Positions 35,108 to 44,742 are shown, counted from the stretch's first letter. The stretch is 64,000 nt of DNA from Tenuifilum sp040752515 (GCA_040752515.1 JBFMGQ010000002.1:62001-126000), one strand, 5' to 3'. The notes: generated by a model not told the origin, from the sequence alone. Numbers and translations: made by a program.

Positions 35108-35125
35108 TTAATAGTATAAATTTTT

Positions 35126-35165
35126 ACAACCCATCGTAACAAATCACACGGTGGGTTGTTTCTTT
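35126..35165 (+). terminator. Terminator after the 101-aa gene
   Basis: An 11-bp stem with one T-G pair, ACAACCCATCG (35126-35136) with CGGTGGGTTGT (35149-35159), is followed by TTTCTTTT. It also shows that translation of the next gene starts at ATG 35181, beyond the hairpin. Confidence 0.65.
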
Positions 35166-35180
35166 TGTAAAATTGAACCT

Positions 35181-36338
35181 ATGAAGAATTTTGAGTTTTA
35201 CAATCCAGTTAAAATTCTTTTTGGCGAGGGCCAAATTGAGAAGATAACACAAGAAATATTACCCTATAGCACAGTGCTTTTTACCTATGGAGGTGGAAGT
35301 ATTAAGTTAAATGGGGTTTACGACAAAGTGACTAAAGCCTTAGTAGGGAAAAAGGTAATTGAGTTTGGGGGTATTGAGCCCAATCCTCGTTACGAAACGC
35401 TTTTAAAGGCTATTAAACTAGCTCGTGAATACAGAGTCGATTTCGTGCTTGCCGTTGGTGGAGGTTCAGTAATTGATGGCACAAAGTTTATTGTGGCATC
35501 AATTCCATTTGAAGGTGAGCCGTGGGACATTGTTTCCAAAGGCGTTAAGGTAGAAAAGGCAATACCTTTTGGAACAGTACTAACGCTTCCGGCAACCGGT
35601 TCCGAAATGAATGCAGGCGCAGTTATTAGCAGGGATGCTACCAAGGAGAAGTATGCCTTTGGTAGTCCTGCTGTTTTCCCCAAATTCTCAGTTCTCGATC
35701 CTACGGTGACTTATTCGCTGCCCAAGCATCAGGTTGCCAATGGTGTTGTCGATGCTTTTGCCCATGTGCTAGAGCAGTACCTTACTTATCCATCAAATTC
35801 CCCCATCCAGGATAGATTTGCTGAAGGAATTCTTCAAACGCTAATCGAGGTTGGACCAAAAACCATAGATAATCCAACTGATTACGATTTAAGAGCCAAT
35901 TTTATGTGGAGCTGTACCATGGCCTTGAATGGTTTGATTTCAACCGGTGTTCCCACCGATTGGGCTACGCATATGATTGGACATGAACTTACTGCTTTCT
36001 TTGGGCTCGACCATGGGGTTACCTTGGCAATTATCTATCCAGCTTTACTAACCGAAATGATTGATTTTAAGCATGATAAATTGATTCAGTACGGTGAGAG
36101 GGTTTGGAATTTATCAGGAAACGACTTGCAAGCCGAACGAGTAATTTACGAAACCGAGAAATTCTTTAGGGGTTTAGGGGTTAAAACACGATTACCTGAA
36201 CATGGAATTAAATTTGATGATACTAAACCAATAGTGGAACGATTTGTTGCAAGGGGATGGAAACTGGGTGAAAACAGAAATATTACCCCCGATATTATTG
36301 AAAAAATTCTTAAACGAGCATCGGAACCCTACAATTAA
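35181..36338 (+). CDS. Iron-containing alcohol dehydrogenase (YqhD/BDH-like)
   Basis: A 385-aa group III metal alcohol dehydrogenase from ATG 35181. NAD(P)H-binding VLAVGGGSVIDGTKFI and the metal-ligand region AFAHVLEQYL, GHELTAFFGLDHGVTLAI and GVPTDWATHMIG are present. The architecture matches YqhD/butanol-dehydrogenase enzymes, which reduce aldehydes using NADPH. A role in fermentative redox balance or aldehyde detoxification is likely. It is monocistronic, with terminators on both sides. Confidence 0.93.
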   Translation: MKNFEFYNPVKILFGEGQIEKITQEILPYSTVLFTYGGGSIKLNGVYDKVTKALVGKKVIEFGGIEPNPRYETLLKAIKLAREYRVDFVLAVGGGSVIDGTKFIVASIPFEGEPWDIVSKGVKVEKAIPFGTVLTLPATGSEMNAGAVISRDATKEKYAFGSPAVFPKFSVLDPTVTYSLPKHQVANGVVDAFAHVLEQYLTYPSNSPIQDRFAEGILQTLIEVGPKTIDNPTDYDLRANFMWSCTMALNGLISTGVPTDWATHMIGHELTAFFGLDHGVTLAIIYPALLTEMIDFKHDKLIQYGERVWNLSGNDLQAERVIYETEKFFRGLGVKTRLPEHGIKFDDTKPIVERFVARGWKLGENRNITPDIIEKILKRASEPYN

Positions 36339-36342
36339 ATTA

Positions 36343-36375
36343 AAACAGCCTGACCAAAAAGTCAGGCTGTTTATT
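36343..36375. terminator. Bidirectional terminator between alcohol dehydrogenase and the VOR operon
   Basis: A 12-bp perfect stem (36343-36354 with 36361-36372) has loop CAAAAA and T-rich flanks on both strands. Confidence 0.85.
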
Positions 36376-36394
36376 AGTAATGCATTAAAATTTA

Positions 36395-36940
36395 TTAGTT
36401 GATTTTTTTTACAATTTCCATTCCTCGGGTTATAGCTTCCTGGTTCATTGGAATTAGGTGATGGTGGCGTTGAGGCAACGATTTCTCAAGACCTTTTATC
36501 ACGTTTTCGAGTTTCACAATGGGTTTAACTTTAAGGAATGCCCCCAGAACGATCATGTTAAAGGTTTTGGCATTTTTCATGCGAGCGGCTTCCTCAGCAG
36601 CTTCAACCCTGTATATGTTAATATCGGTGCGTTGAGGGTGGCGTGTAATACCATTGGGGTCGTAAATTAGTGTACCACCGGGTTTTACCCTACTCTCAAA
36701 TTTGTCCAACGATTGTTGGTTGAGAATAATGGCGGTATCGAATTCCTGAAGAATAGGGGAACTGATACGTGAATCGCTGAGGATAACGGTAACGTTAGCA
36801 GTACCACCACGCATTTCGGGTCCATACGAAGGCATCCAGGCTACCTCCTGGTCCTGCATTATGCCTGAGTAGGCAAGAATTTTACCCATCGATAGTACGC
36901 CTTGCCCACCAAATCCGGCTATGATGATTTCTTCGGTCAT
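36395..36940 (-). CDS. 2-oxoacid:ferredoxin oxidoreductase, gamma subunit
   Basis: A 181-aa POR/KOR-type gamma subunit, the CoA-interacting part of the CoA-acylating 2-oxoacid oxidoreductase. The N-terminal GFGGQGVLSMGKILA motif is diagnostic, and SYGPEMRGGTANVTVILSD follows. It ends the operon with aminotransferase, ferredoxin, alpha and beta genes (order on the minus strand: aminotransferase, ferredoxin, alpha, beta, gamma). The likely substrate is a branched-chain or other 2-oxoacid, based on the alpha subunit type. Confidence 0.92.
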   Translation of the reverse strand: MTEEIIIAGFGGQGVLSMGKILAYSGIMQDQEVAWMPSYGPEMRGGTANVTVILSDSRISSPILQEFDTAIILNQQSLDKFESRVKPGGTLIYDPNGITRHPQRTDINIYRVEAAEEAARMKNAKTFNMIVLGAFLKVKPIVKLENVIKGLEKSLPQRHHHLIPMNQEAITRGMEIVKKIN

Positions 36941-36968
36941 TTCTTCAATTTTTTTAGTTAATTAACTA

Positions 36969-37730
36969 CTACTCGTCTTTCAAATCGCCAAGTGGGTAAT
37001 ATGGGAACATGTGCTCAACCATCCACTCGTTAGCTTTAACGGGCGATAGCTTCCACCCTGAGTTACAGGTTGAAACCACTTCGACGAACGATGTACCTTT
37101 TTTCTTACCGGTGTTTTCAAAAGCCTTTGTGATGGCTTTTTTTAGTTTACGAACGGCAGCAGGGGTATGTCCCGATTGACGGGTAACGTAACATGTTCCT
37201 GGGAGTTGGGCAATCAGTTCAGTAATCTTTAAAGGGTAGCCATTGAGTTCAACTTTACGGCCATAAGGAGTGGTAGAGGTGGGCATATCTATCAGCGAAG
37301 TAGGGGCCATTTGCCCTCCGGTCATCCCATAAATGCCATTGTTGATGAAAATAACCACGATATTCTCGCCACGGTTACATGCGTGAATGATTTCAGCAGT
37401 CCCTATTGAAGCCAAGTCGCCATCGCCCTGGTAGGTGAATACATACTTATCGGGGTATAAGCGATTGATTGCAGTAGCAAGGGCAGGAGCACGGCCGTGG
37501 GCAGCTTCATGCCAATCGATATCGATATAGTTGTAGGCAAGTACGGAGCATCCAACCGGTGCAACCCCAATGGTTTTTTCCTGGATGCCCAGCTCGTCGA
37601 TAACCTCAGCTAGTACTTTGTGAACTACGCCATGGGTGCAACCCGGGCAGTAGTGCATGATATTGTCGGTTAGGAGTTTGGTTTTTGAGTAAACCAAATT
37701 CTCTTCCTTGATTATATCCTTAACGTCCAT
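36969..37730 (-). CDS. 2-oxoacid:ferredoxin oxidoreductase, beta subunit (ThDP-binding)
   Basis: A 253-aa beta subunit with Fe-S ligand cysteines CPGCTHG near residues 28-34 and the thiamine-diphosphate motif GDGDLASIGTAE. NNGIYGMTGGQMAPTS follows and is diagnostic for KOR/VOR beta chains. It catalyses decarboxylation of the 2-oxoacid and electron transfer to ferredoxin. It starts 5 bases after the alpha gene, so translation is coupled. Confidence 0.94.
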   Translation of the reverse strand: MDVKDIIKEENLVYSKTKLLTDNIMHYCPGCTHGVVHKVLAEVIDELGIQEKTIGVAPVGCSVLAYNYIDIDWHEAAHGRAPALATAINRLYPDKYVFTYQGDGDLASIGTAEIIHACNRGENIVVIFINNGIYGMTGGQMAPTSLIDMPTSTTPYGRKVELNGYPLKITELIAQLPGTCYVTRQSGHTPAAVRKLKKAITKAFENTGKKKGTSFVEVVSTCNSGWKLSPVKANEWMVEHMFPYYPLGDLKDE

Positions 37731-37735
37731 TTTTA

Positions 37736-38821
37736 TTAGCCTTTAATAATTTTTTCTTCTAAAGCCTTTAACACATCGTTTGGGGTAGGTATCATACCCC
37801 CCATGCGGCCGTAATGTTCAACCTTAACCTTTCCTTCAACGGCAAGGCGAACATCTTCAACCATTTGGCCAGCACTCATTTCAACTGCCAGTATTCCTTT
37901 TAGCTGTCCTAGCATGGCTTGAATAGCCTTGGTAGGATAGGGGAAAAGGGTTATGGGACGGAGTAATCCTACCTTAATGCCTTTTTCGCGAGCGAGATCA
38001 ACCGTTTTTTGGCAGATTCGGCTCGATGACCCATAGGCCACAAGCAGGTACTCAGCATCATCGCAGGCAATCTTTTCGAAACGAACCTCTTTTTCTTCAA
38101 TTTCGCGATATTTCTTTTGCAGCTTCAGGTTAAATTGTTCCTGGCGGCTTGCATCGAGGTCAAGTGAGGTAATGATATTACGCGGGCGGTTTGGTGTCTT
38201 GCCTGTTGTAGCCCATGAACCATACTTGGCAATAATCTCCTCATTGGTCATCCGGGGCTTATAAGGGCCAATCTGAACCTTTTCCATCATTTGACCGATA
38301 ATACCATCGGAAAGAATCATAGCGGGGTTACGGTACTTGAAGGCAAGTTCAAATCCCAGGTCAACAAAATCGTACATTTCCTGAACCGATGCAGGGGCAA
38401 GAACAATGAGTTTATAGTCGCCATGGCCACCGCCTTTTACAGCCTGAAAGTAATCGCTTTGAGCGGGTTGAATGGTTCCCAATCCTGGACCTCCACGAAC
38501 CACGTTAACAATTAAGCAGGGAAGTTCAGCTCCGGCAATGTAGGTAATCCCTTCTTGCTTTAAGCTTATACCGGGACTTGATGATGATGTCATTACTTTT
38601 TTTCCGCATCCGGCACCGCCGTAAACCATGTTAATAGCGGCAACCTCACTTTCGGCTTGTAGAACAACCATTCCGGTTTCTTCCCAGGGCCTTCGTGCCA
38701 TAAGGGTTTCAAGCACTTCGGATTGTGGGGTTATGGGGTAGCCAAAGTAACCATCGCAACCACATCGAATGGCTGCCTCGGCTATGGCCTCATTCCCTTT
38801 CATTAATCTTAGCTCTGCCAT
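37736..38821 (-). CDS. vorB: 2-oxoacid:ferredoxin oxidoreductase, alpha subunit (VorB/KorA type)
   Basis: A 361-aa alpha subunit. GNEAIAEAAIRCGCDGYFGYPITPQSEV, QAESEVAAINMVYGGAGCGKK and TSSSSPGISLKQEG follow the VorB (3-methyl-2-oxobutanoate oxidoreductase) pattern. Branched-chain 2-oxoacids from valine, leucine or isoleucine are the best-supported substrates, but 2-oxoglutarate or 2-oxobutyrate cannot be excluded from sequence. It sits in a compact operon with an aminotransferase that could supply the 2-oxoacid. Confidence 0.93.
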   Translation of the reverse strand: MAELRLMKGNEAIAEAAIRCGCDGYFGYPITPQSEVLETLMARRPWEETGMVVLQAESEVAAINMVYGGAGCGKKVMTSSSSPGISLKQEGITYIAGAELPCLIVNVVRGGPGLGTIQPAQSDYFQAVKGGGHGDYKLIVLAPASVQEMYDFVDLGFELAFKYRNPAMILSDGIIGQMMEKVQIGPYKPRMTNEEIIAKYGSWATTGKTPNRPRNIITSLDLDASRQEQFNLKLQKKYREIEEKEVRFEKIACDDAEYLLVAYGSSSRICQKTVDLAREKGIKVGLLRPITLFPYPTKAIQAMLGQLKGILAVEMSAGQMVEDVRLAVEGKVKVEHYGRMGGMIPTPNDVLKALEEKIIKG

Positions 38822-38858
38822 TTTCTTTAATGAGTTTTTGTTTATACAACATGTTGTT

Positions 38859-39095
38859 TTAAGCCTCAGCTTCCGATTTTACCCTGTAAACGGTAATAAC
38901 CGTATCGGGACAAACCAATGCGCAGTTTGCGCAGCCTGTACAGGCTTCGGGATTGGCCATGTAGGCGTAGTTATAACCCTTGCCGTTTACCTCCCTTGCC
39001 AGCTCAATAACTTTTGAAGGGCAGGCCACCACGCAAAGGCTACATCCTTTACATTTCTCTACATCGACCACAATTGCTCCTCTAACTTTTGCCAT
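38859..39095 (-). CDS. 2x[4Fe-4S] ferredoxin, VOR delta-type subunit
   Basis: A 78-aa protein from ATG at 39095 (a TTG at 39104 is in frame). It has two CxxCxxCxxxCP motifs, CKGCSLCVVACP and CTGCANCALVCP, each able to bind a [4Fe-4S] cluster. It is the electron-transfer subunit of the neighbouring 2-oxoacid oxidoreductase, located between the aminotransferase and alpha genes. Confidence 0.93.
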   Translation of the reverse strand: MAKVRGAIVVDVEKCKGCSLCVVACPSKVIELAREVNGKGYNYAYMANPEACTGCANCALVCPDTVITVYRVKSEAEA

Positions 39096-39139
39096 ATCGG
39101 TCAAATTTGATTTGTTGTTTAACTATTGGGTTTACTATG

Positions 39140-40456
39140 TTAGTTCTTATGATCGGCATTAAAACGTTTAAGACGTTCTTCAAGGTCAGGGAACTGGCTG
39201 CGCTGAACCTGCGATACGCATGCGCGTAAGCCTTCGGTTCGTTCACTACCGGTTATGGCCAGCGAGATGGCGCTTACACCGTAGTAAAGAAGTTCCTCTA
39301 TAAGCTGTTCACCGGTTAAACCGGGGTACGATATGGTGAAATAAAATCCATCGGCAAGGGGTTTATCCTCATCCATATCGTAAACTATGGTAAAACCATT
39401 GTCGGTAAATATTTTCTTCATTATTTTGGCCTTTTCGCCATATTCCCGAACCGATTCAACAAAGTTAAAGGTTCCGTCGTTGGCTGCCTTTAGCATGGCT
39501 GCAAAACCGTACTGAGTTGAGTGGCAAACCCCTGATGATAGTGAGTAAACCGCTCCGTAAAGCATGGCGTAGCCAAATTCATCGGAGGTGAAAAATCGCT
39601 TAAGATCGGGAAAACGGCGCTTGTATAAGCTGTTGCTAATTACCATTGTACCAATACGCTGACCGGCATAGGAGAATGCTTTGGAGCTGGATATAAGCAT
39701 GAGCCAGTTTTGTGTGTAATTGGCGACAGTGGGTTGGTAGGGTGGTTGTCCGGGTTGGGAAAGATCCTTGCGGAAGTCCATCGCAAAGTATGCCAAGTCT
39801 TCAATTACTATGGTATCGTAGGTGGTGGCCAACTCGCCAATGATTTGCAGTTCCTTTTCGGTAAAGCATATCCAGGAAGGGTTGTTGGGGTTTGAATAGA
39901 GTATTGCCGAGATATTCCCTTTTTTGAGGTACGATTCAAGTTTTTCGCGTAGCTTTTCGCCACGATAGTTATATACATCAAACGTCTCAAAGTTCATTCC
40001 AAGTACCCTGAGCTGTTGTTTTTGAACGGGAAAGCCTGGATCGATGAAAAGAACAGTATCCTTTGCTGCCACACATCGGTTTACAACCAGAAATGCAGCC
40101 ATTGCACCCTGCATGGATCCTACCGTTGGGATACATCCCTGTTCATCAACATCGATATTGATAAAGTTCTTTACAAACCTTGAAATTTCTTTTTTGAGTT
40201 CAGGCACCCCATCAATCATGGGATACTTTGAGGCAACGCCCCTTCTTAATGCCTCAATCTCAGCCTCAATGCCAATTTGCGATGGTTCAAGGCCGGGTAC
40301 ACCCATTTCCATCCTTACATACTTTATTCCGGTTGCCTTTTCAATTTCATTGACAAGCCTAACCAATTCCCGGATTGAGGCCTTTCCTACATTCGGTAAG
40401 TTCGACTCTTGAATTTTTTGCTTTACTACTTCGTATGGAATGGGTGTATTTTTCAT
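39140..40456 (-). CDS. Class I/II pyridoxal-phosphate aminotransferase
   Basis: A 438-aa fold-type I aminotransferase. SNPNNPSW (188-195), Asp220 in VIEDLAYFAM, and Lys259 in SSSKAFSYAGQR that should form the internal aldimine with PLP are all present. It is the first gene of the VOR operon, so it probably removes the amino group from an amino acid and delivers the 2-oxoacid to VOR for oxidative CoA acylation. Substrate class is inferred as branched-chain or aromatic amino acids from context only. Confidence 0.9.
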   Translation of the reverse strand: MKNTPIPYEVVKQKIQESNLPNVGKASIRELVRLVNEIEKATGIKYVRMEMGVPGLEPSQIGIEAEIEALRRGVASKYPMIDGVPELKKEISRFVKNFINIDVDEQGCIPTVGSMQGAMAAFLVVNRCVAAKDTVLFIDPGFPVQKQQLRVLGMNFETFDVYNYRGEKLREKLESYLKKGNISAILYSNPNNPSWICFTEKELQIIGELATTYDTIVIEDLAYFAMDFRKDLSQPGQPPYQPTVANYTQNWLMLISSSKAFSYAGQRIGTMVISNSLYKRRFPDLKRFFTSDEFGYAMLYGAVYSLSSGVCHSTQYGFAAMLKAANDGTFNFVESVREYGEKAKIMKKIFTDNGFTIVYDMDEDKPLADGFYFTISYPGLTGEQLIEELLYYGVSAISLAITGSERTEGLRACVSQVQRSQFPDLEERLKRFNADHKN

Positions 40457-40659
40457 ATTTACTTCTTTATGGTGTTGATAACTTGATTATTACCTATAAA
40501 AATCAACAAAGCACAACTAATTAAATATGCACTACAAGTTTACAAAATATTTCTTTTAGTCTTTCAGAAAAATGCAAAAAAAAGTGATAATTTGTTATCG
40601 ATTTAAATTGAATATGAAAATAATTTTGTCGAAATATGGATTTAAAGTTATAGAATGTA

Positions 40660-40692
40660 AAAAAAAAGGAGTGCAACGCACTCCCTTTTTTC
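40660..40692 (-). terminator. Terminator after the T9SS cargo gene
   Basis: Stem GGAGTGC (40668-40674) pairs with GCACTCC (40678-40684) around a 3-base loop. On the minus strand it is followed by a T run. Confidence 0.85.
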
Positions 40693-40711
40693 TATAGCAA
40701 TATGCAATGGT

Positions 40712-43426
40712 TTACTGCTTTAGAACTTTATGAATGCTAAAACCTTTAGATGTAGCAAGTTTTACAATGTAAATTCCTTTTGGTAATGAACTAATATCAA
40801 CCTTATTTTCCGATGGAATGTTTTGGTAAACCATTCTACCGTTTAAATCGAAAATTGAAATGGAATAGTTATCAATACCTGAAATTATAATAAAGTCGGA
40901 GCTAGGATTTGGGTAAATAGCTGGCCTGATTTTATCAAATTCACTATCAATTCCCAGAGGGGTCAGGTTAACTTTAACTAGAACATCGGTGTTCCAAATA
41001 TCAAAGGTTCCTGAGTAGGTGTAGTAATCCTTAATTTTAACTGTGTATGGAATACCGTTACCGAATGGAATATAATTAGATTGTGCATATCCGTTTAGTC
41101 CGGTATGCAAAGTGTCTAAACCCTCAATGATAATCTCGGCATTTATAATGGGAACTCCTTTAGAGCTTACGAAGAAGGTAGCGGTATAACGTTCAGGTTC
41201 AAGGATAACATTAATTGTGCTATCGCTTGAAAGATTCATGAATATTGAGCCCCAGATATAGTTGTATGAGTAAACAAACCCCATGATGTTTCCGGCAAGT
41301 AGTCCGCTAAATGTGCAGGAGCCCTCGCTATTTGTTTTTAGGGTACCGTATTCCATTATACTCACCTCAGCATTGGGTAAAATCTCATTCTTTGAAGTTT
41401 TAACATTAACCGTTAGGTTGTAGGTTGTTGCCTGTTCCATCACAATGGTGTAAATGGTATCTTTCTCTTCAACCTCCAGGTTAACCTCAGTTTGCATTTT
41501 ATAGCCCGATAGCAAAACCTTTAGAGAATAGTTCCCCGATGGTAGCATGGTACTATCTTCACCGTTCTCATTGGTTGTAAGGGTAAGTGGATAAACATTT
41601 ATTTTAGCATTTGGTAAGGGTGCCAAATTGGTATCAATTACCTTGAACTTAACCTTATAGGCTTTAACCAGTGAATCACTTATAACAAGGTTTTGAGAAA
41701 AGACTGAAAACTTCTTTTCAAACGATGAGTAGCCTATGGAGTCAATCCTATAGGTATATTGACCGTTGTTTAGCTTTATTGATGCTTGCCCTTGAGTGTT
41801 TGTGGTAATAGTTGAGTCTAACTCAATAATCTGGACCTTAACATTTTGGGCAGGTTCTTTCTGCTCATTCTTAATGTTAAAGAAAACCGTTGGATTTTCA
41901 ACAGGTTCGCTAACCAGTGCTCTGATGGCAAGGTTTCCAATGGATTGGTTAGCCATGTAAGTCGCTTCTAAAGGATACATTCCATCGATTTTCCAAAATG
42001 CCCCATAAGGGTTTCCATCGTATCCAATTCCAAGCGGGGTGTCGTTTGATTGCTCAAGTAGAACGTAATAGGAAAAACCTTCTCGACAATAAACTGGTTG
42101 TGTGAAGAAGTAGATAATTGAGCCGCCATTGGCGGAATAATCTTTTTGGAAATTTTCCAGGGCTACCGTTTTGGACACTTGGGGGTTAGCCGGGTTGATT
42201 TCTAATACATATACTGAAAAATCCAAAGGATACTCTGTTTCAGGGATAGAGGTGTTTTGAGCCCAGCCAATTTCAACCCCATCAATAAAACTTGATCGTT
42301 GGAACTCATAAAGATTACCTATTAGTGTGATTTGACTAAAAGATATACCGCCCTTAACCCCTCTGTCGGTTGCAAAAATTGAATTGGTTATCTCAAGGGT
42401 AGTGTTATCGGTATTATTCTGATCAAGGGTATCGGGTGGAGTAGTTGAGTTGATGTTGAAAGTATAACTCTCGGCAGTGGCATTGATCTTTACCGCTGGG
42501 GCTAGTGTCAGCACCCTTTGCTCGCCACTTTCGAGGGTGTCGGTAATTTCAGCAACCGATTGTAAACTCGATATTTTTTCACAGGTAGCTACAACCTTTA
42601 ATGTGTCGTTTAAAACAGTTCCTTGGTTGTAGATATTTGCCTTAAGATCGATAAGTAGTGAATCAAAGGTTATTTTAGGAACTTTTGAGTATTTATAAGG
42701 AATGGCTTTTAGCTCAATATCGGGTATATTGATGTTAGTAACCATAATGTCATCGATGGCAAGCTGAGTTCCCATGTTTTGATTATTCCGATTTTCATAT
42801 ACAAATGCCAATCGAACATTTTTACCCCCAACCTTAGATAGCGAAAGGTTGATTAACGATTTATACTGATTGGGTAACGATGTGGCTTGGTCTTTACCGT
42901 AGTATAAAAGTGTATCAAGCGAACGGCCATCAACATCGTATGCCATTACGTAAAAGTGGGTAATATAGTTTTGGGTGTAGTTACTGTAATACCAAAGCCA
43001 AAATTTAAGGGAGGCTTCTGGTTCGGAGGGTATAGCAATTGTATCGTGTGTTACAAGCCAAGTAAAATCAGGTGCTGTGAACGATATGGCTACCGATGCC
43101 TCTCCATGTTTTATGTATGTTGAGCCATTCCCATTGAAGCTTTGGGCAGTACATCGAAACCATGTTGGATTGGTGGCAGCAATGGCTTGCTGGAAGTCAA
43201 GAGTTGTGCTCCTAAGAACCTCCCATTTGTCCGTCAATTGGTAACCTGTACCCTCAAAGTCATCGGAAAAAATGGCTGAACTTGGAGTTCCCGCACCCTT
43301 TGATTCTATTACAGGAAGCTTGTAAGCATTGTAACTCATTTTATCGCCAAAAGGCATTCTTTCTAATTGTGCGTAAACCGACGCAAATATTAGAAGTGAA
43401 CTTACCAGCGCAATGTACTTTTTCAT
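40712..43426 (-). CDS. Secreted protein with T9SS C-terminal sorting domain and repeated beta-sandwich domains
   Basis: A 904-aa secreted protein. A signal peptide (YIALVSSLLIFASVYAQ) is followed by a lectin/choice-of-anchor-like N-terminal part (about 50-260, FSDDFEGTGYQLTDKWEV). Middle regions show four repeats of carboxypeptidase-regulatory-like or CNA-B-type beta sandwich with recurrent TNxxGxxxxxL-type turns. The C-terminus is a typical type A sorting signal for the type IX secretion system (PNPSSDF, ISIFDLNGRMVYQ, ISSLPKGIYIVKL). It is probably a surface protein anchored or released by T9SS. No catalytic motif seen. Confidence 0.88.
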   Translation of the reverse strand: MKKYIALVSSLLIFASVYAQLERMPFGDKMSYNAYKLPVIESKGAGTPSSAIFSDDFEGTGYQLTDKWEVLRSTTLDFQQAIAATNPTWFRCTAQSFNGNGSTYIKHGEASVAISFTAPDFTWLVTHDTIAIPSEPEASLKFWLWYYSNYTQNYITHFYVMAYDVDGRSLDTLLYYGKDQATSLPNQYKSLINLSLSKVGGKNVRLAFVYENRNNQNMGTQLAIDDIMVTNINIPDIELKAIPYKYSKVPKITFDSLLIDLKANIYNQGTVLNDTLKVVATCEKISSLQSVAEITDTLESGEQRVLTLAPAVKINATAESYTFNINSTTPPDTLDQNNTDNTTLEITNSIFATDRGVKGGISFSQITLIGNLYEFQRSSFIDGVEIGWAQNTSIPETEYPLDFSVYVLEINPANPQVSKTVALENFQKDYSANGGSIIYFFTQPVYCREGFSYYVLLEQSNDTPLGIGYDGNPYGAFWKIDGMYPLEATYMANQSIGNLAIRALVSEPVENPTVFFNIKNEQKEPAQNVKVQIIELDSTITTNTQGQASIKLNNGQYTYRIDSIGYSSFEKKFSVFSQNLVISDSLVKAYKVKFKVIDTNLAPLPNAKINVYPLTLTTNENGEDSTMLPSGNYSLKVLLSGYKMQTEVNLEVEEKDTIYTIVMEQATTYNLTVNVKTSKNEILPNAEVSIMEYGTLKTNSEGSCTFSGLLAGNIMGFVYSYNYIWGSIFMNLSSDSTINVILEPERYTATFFVSSKGVPIINAEIIIEGLDTLHTGLNGYAQSNYIPFGNGIPYTVKIKDYYTYSGTFDIWNTDVLVKVNLTPLGIDSEFDKIRPAIYPNPSSDFIIISGIDNYSISIFDLNGRMVYQNIPSENKVDISSLPKGIYIVKLATSKGFSIHKVLKQ

Positions 43427-43497
43427 TTTGAGAAAATTTTGTTCAGATATAGTTTACTACGAAAATTACAAATAAAGGTATATATTTTTTTTTGTAT

Positions 43498-43526
43498 TAA
43501 AAAACCCGCAATGTTCAATTGCGGGT
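43498..43526 (-). terminator. Terminator ending operon B after the gamma-lyase gene
   Basis: Stem ACCCGCAAT (43504-43512) pairs with ATTGCGGGT (43518-43526) around loop GTTCA, with a T run on the minus strand. No hairpin was found between the Hdr genes and the lyase gene. Confidence 0.85.
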
Positions 43527-43549
43527 AAAATATTGTTTTGGGTTTTCCA

Positions 43550-44731
43550 TTAAATTTTGGCCAAAGCCTGATCTAGGTCAGCAATAATGTCCTCAACATC
43601 CTCAATACCAACCGAAAAACGGACTAAGCCGTCGGTAATGTTGGCTTTTAGTCGGGCTTCGGGTGCCATTTTTGAGTGGGTCATAGATGCCGGATGTTGG
43701 ATTAGGGTTTCAACACCACCCAGTGAGACCGCAAGCATGGCTAACCTTACATTATTCATCAAAATCTTACCGGCTTCAATTCCCCCTTTTAGCTCAAAGC
43801 TAATCATGGCACCAGGGCCCTTCATTTGTTTTTGTGCTAGCTCGTACTGGGGGTGCGATTTTAATCCGGGGTATTTAACCCACTCAATTTTAGGGTGTTT
43901 TTCAAGGAATTCGGCTACCTTCTGTGCGTTTTGTTGGGCGCGCTCAACCCGAAGCGACAAGGTTTTTATGCCTCTTAGTACCATGTATGCTTGGTGGGGG
44001 TCCATGTTGCAGCCCATGTTTACCATGGCTGGCCTAACTATTTTATAATGTTCTTCGGTTTTGGTAACAATAATACCCGCTACTATATCGGCATGGCCGT
44101 TCAAAAACTTAGTCATTGAGTGGAAAACCACATCGGCTCCAAGGTCGAGCGGACGTTGTAGGTATGGGCTGCAAAAGGTGTTATCCACCACTACCACAAG
44201 CCCATGTTTATGAGCCAATTCCGATGCAGCTTTAATATCGGTTATAACCATGGTTGGGTTGGTAGGGCTTTCAAGGTAAAGCATTCGGGTATTAGGTTTT
44301 ATGGCAGCCTCAATATTTGAGAGTTTCGAAGTATCGATGTATGTGCTTTCAACCCTAAAACGCTTGAAGTAGGTTTCCATAATAACTCGTGAGGGGCCAT
44401 ATACGGCATCGGTACTAACTATATGGTCGCCTGCTTTCAGAAATGCCATGTATATTGATGAAACAGCACCCATGCCCGATGCAGTGGCAATTCCACCAAA
44501 ACCATTCTCAAGGATAGCCACCTGGCGCTCCAGCGCCGATATGGTAGGATTACCTATTCGGGTGTAGATAAAGCCATCGCTTTCGCCGGCAAAGCATTTG
44601 GCTCCTTCGTCGGCGTTTTCAAAGGCAAAGGTTGATGTTTGGTATATGGGCACTGTGGCGCTCCCCATTGGGTCAGGTTCCATACCCCCATGAATGAGAA
44701 GGCTGTTAAATCCTAATTTCTCGTTATGCAT
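43550..44731 (-). CDS. Trans-sulfuration PLP enzyme, methionine gamma-lyase type
   Basis: A 393-aa Cys/Met-metabolism PLP enzyme. VPIYQTSTF, YTRIGNPT, GMGAVSSI and the PLP Lys208 in SMTKFLNGHAD are present. The LESPTNPT and DNTFCSPYLQRPLDLGADVV blocks fit methionine gamma-lyase or cystathionine gamma-lyase. The position that is Cys116 in Pseudomonas methionine gamma-lyase is Pro113 here, so the substrate (methionine, homocysteine, cysteine or cystathionine) is uncertain. The start lies 11 bases after the membrane HdrD-like gene, so it belongs to operon B. The expected products are 2-oxobutyrate, ammonia and a thiol. Confidence 0.9.
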   Translation of the reverse strand: MHNEKLGFNSLLIHGGMEPDPMGSATVPIYQTSTFAFENADEGAKCFAGESDGFIYTRIGNPTISALERQVAILENGFGGIATASGMGAVSSIYMAFLKAGDHIVSTDAVYGPSRVIMETYFKRFRVESTYIDTSKLSNIEAAIKPNTRMLYLESPTNPTMVITDIKAASELAHKHGLVVVVDNTFCSPYLQRPLDLGADVVFHSMTKFLNGHADIVAGIIVTKTEEHYKIVRPAMVNMGCNMDPHQAYMVLRGIKTLSLRVERAQQNAQKVAEFLEKHPKIEWVKYPGLKSHPQYELAQKQMKGPGAMISFELKGGIEAGKILMNNVRLAMLAVSLGGVETLIQHPASMTHSKMAPEARLKANITDGLVRFSVGIEDVEDIIADLDQALAKI

Positions 44732-44742
44732 TGTTTTTTACT

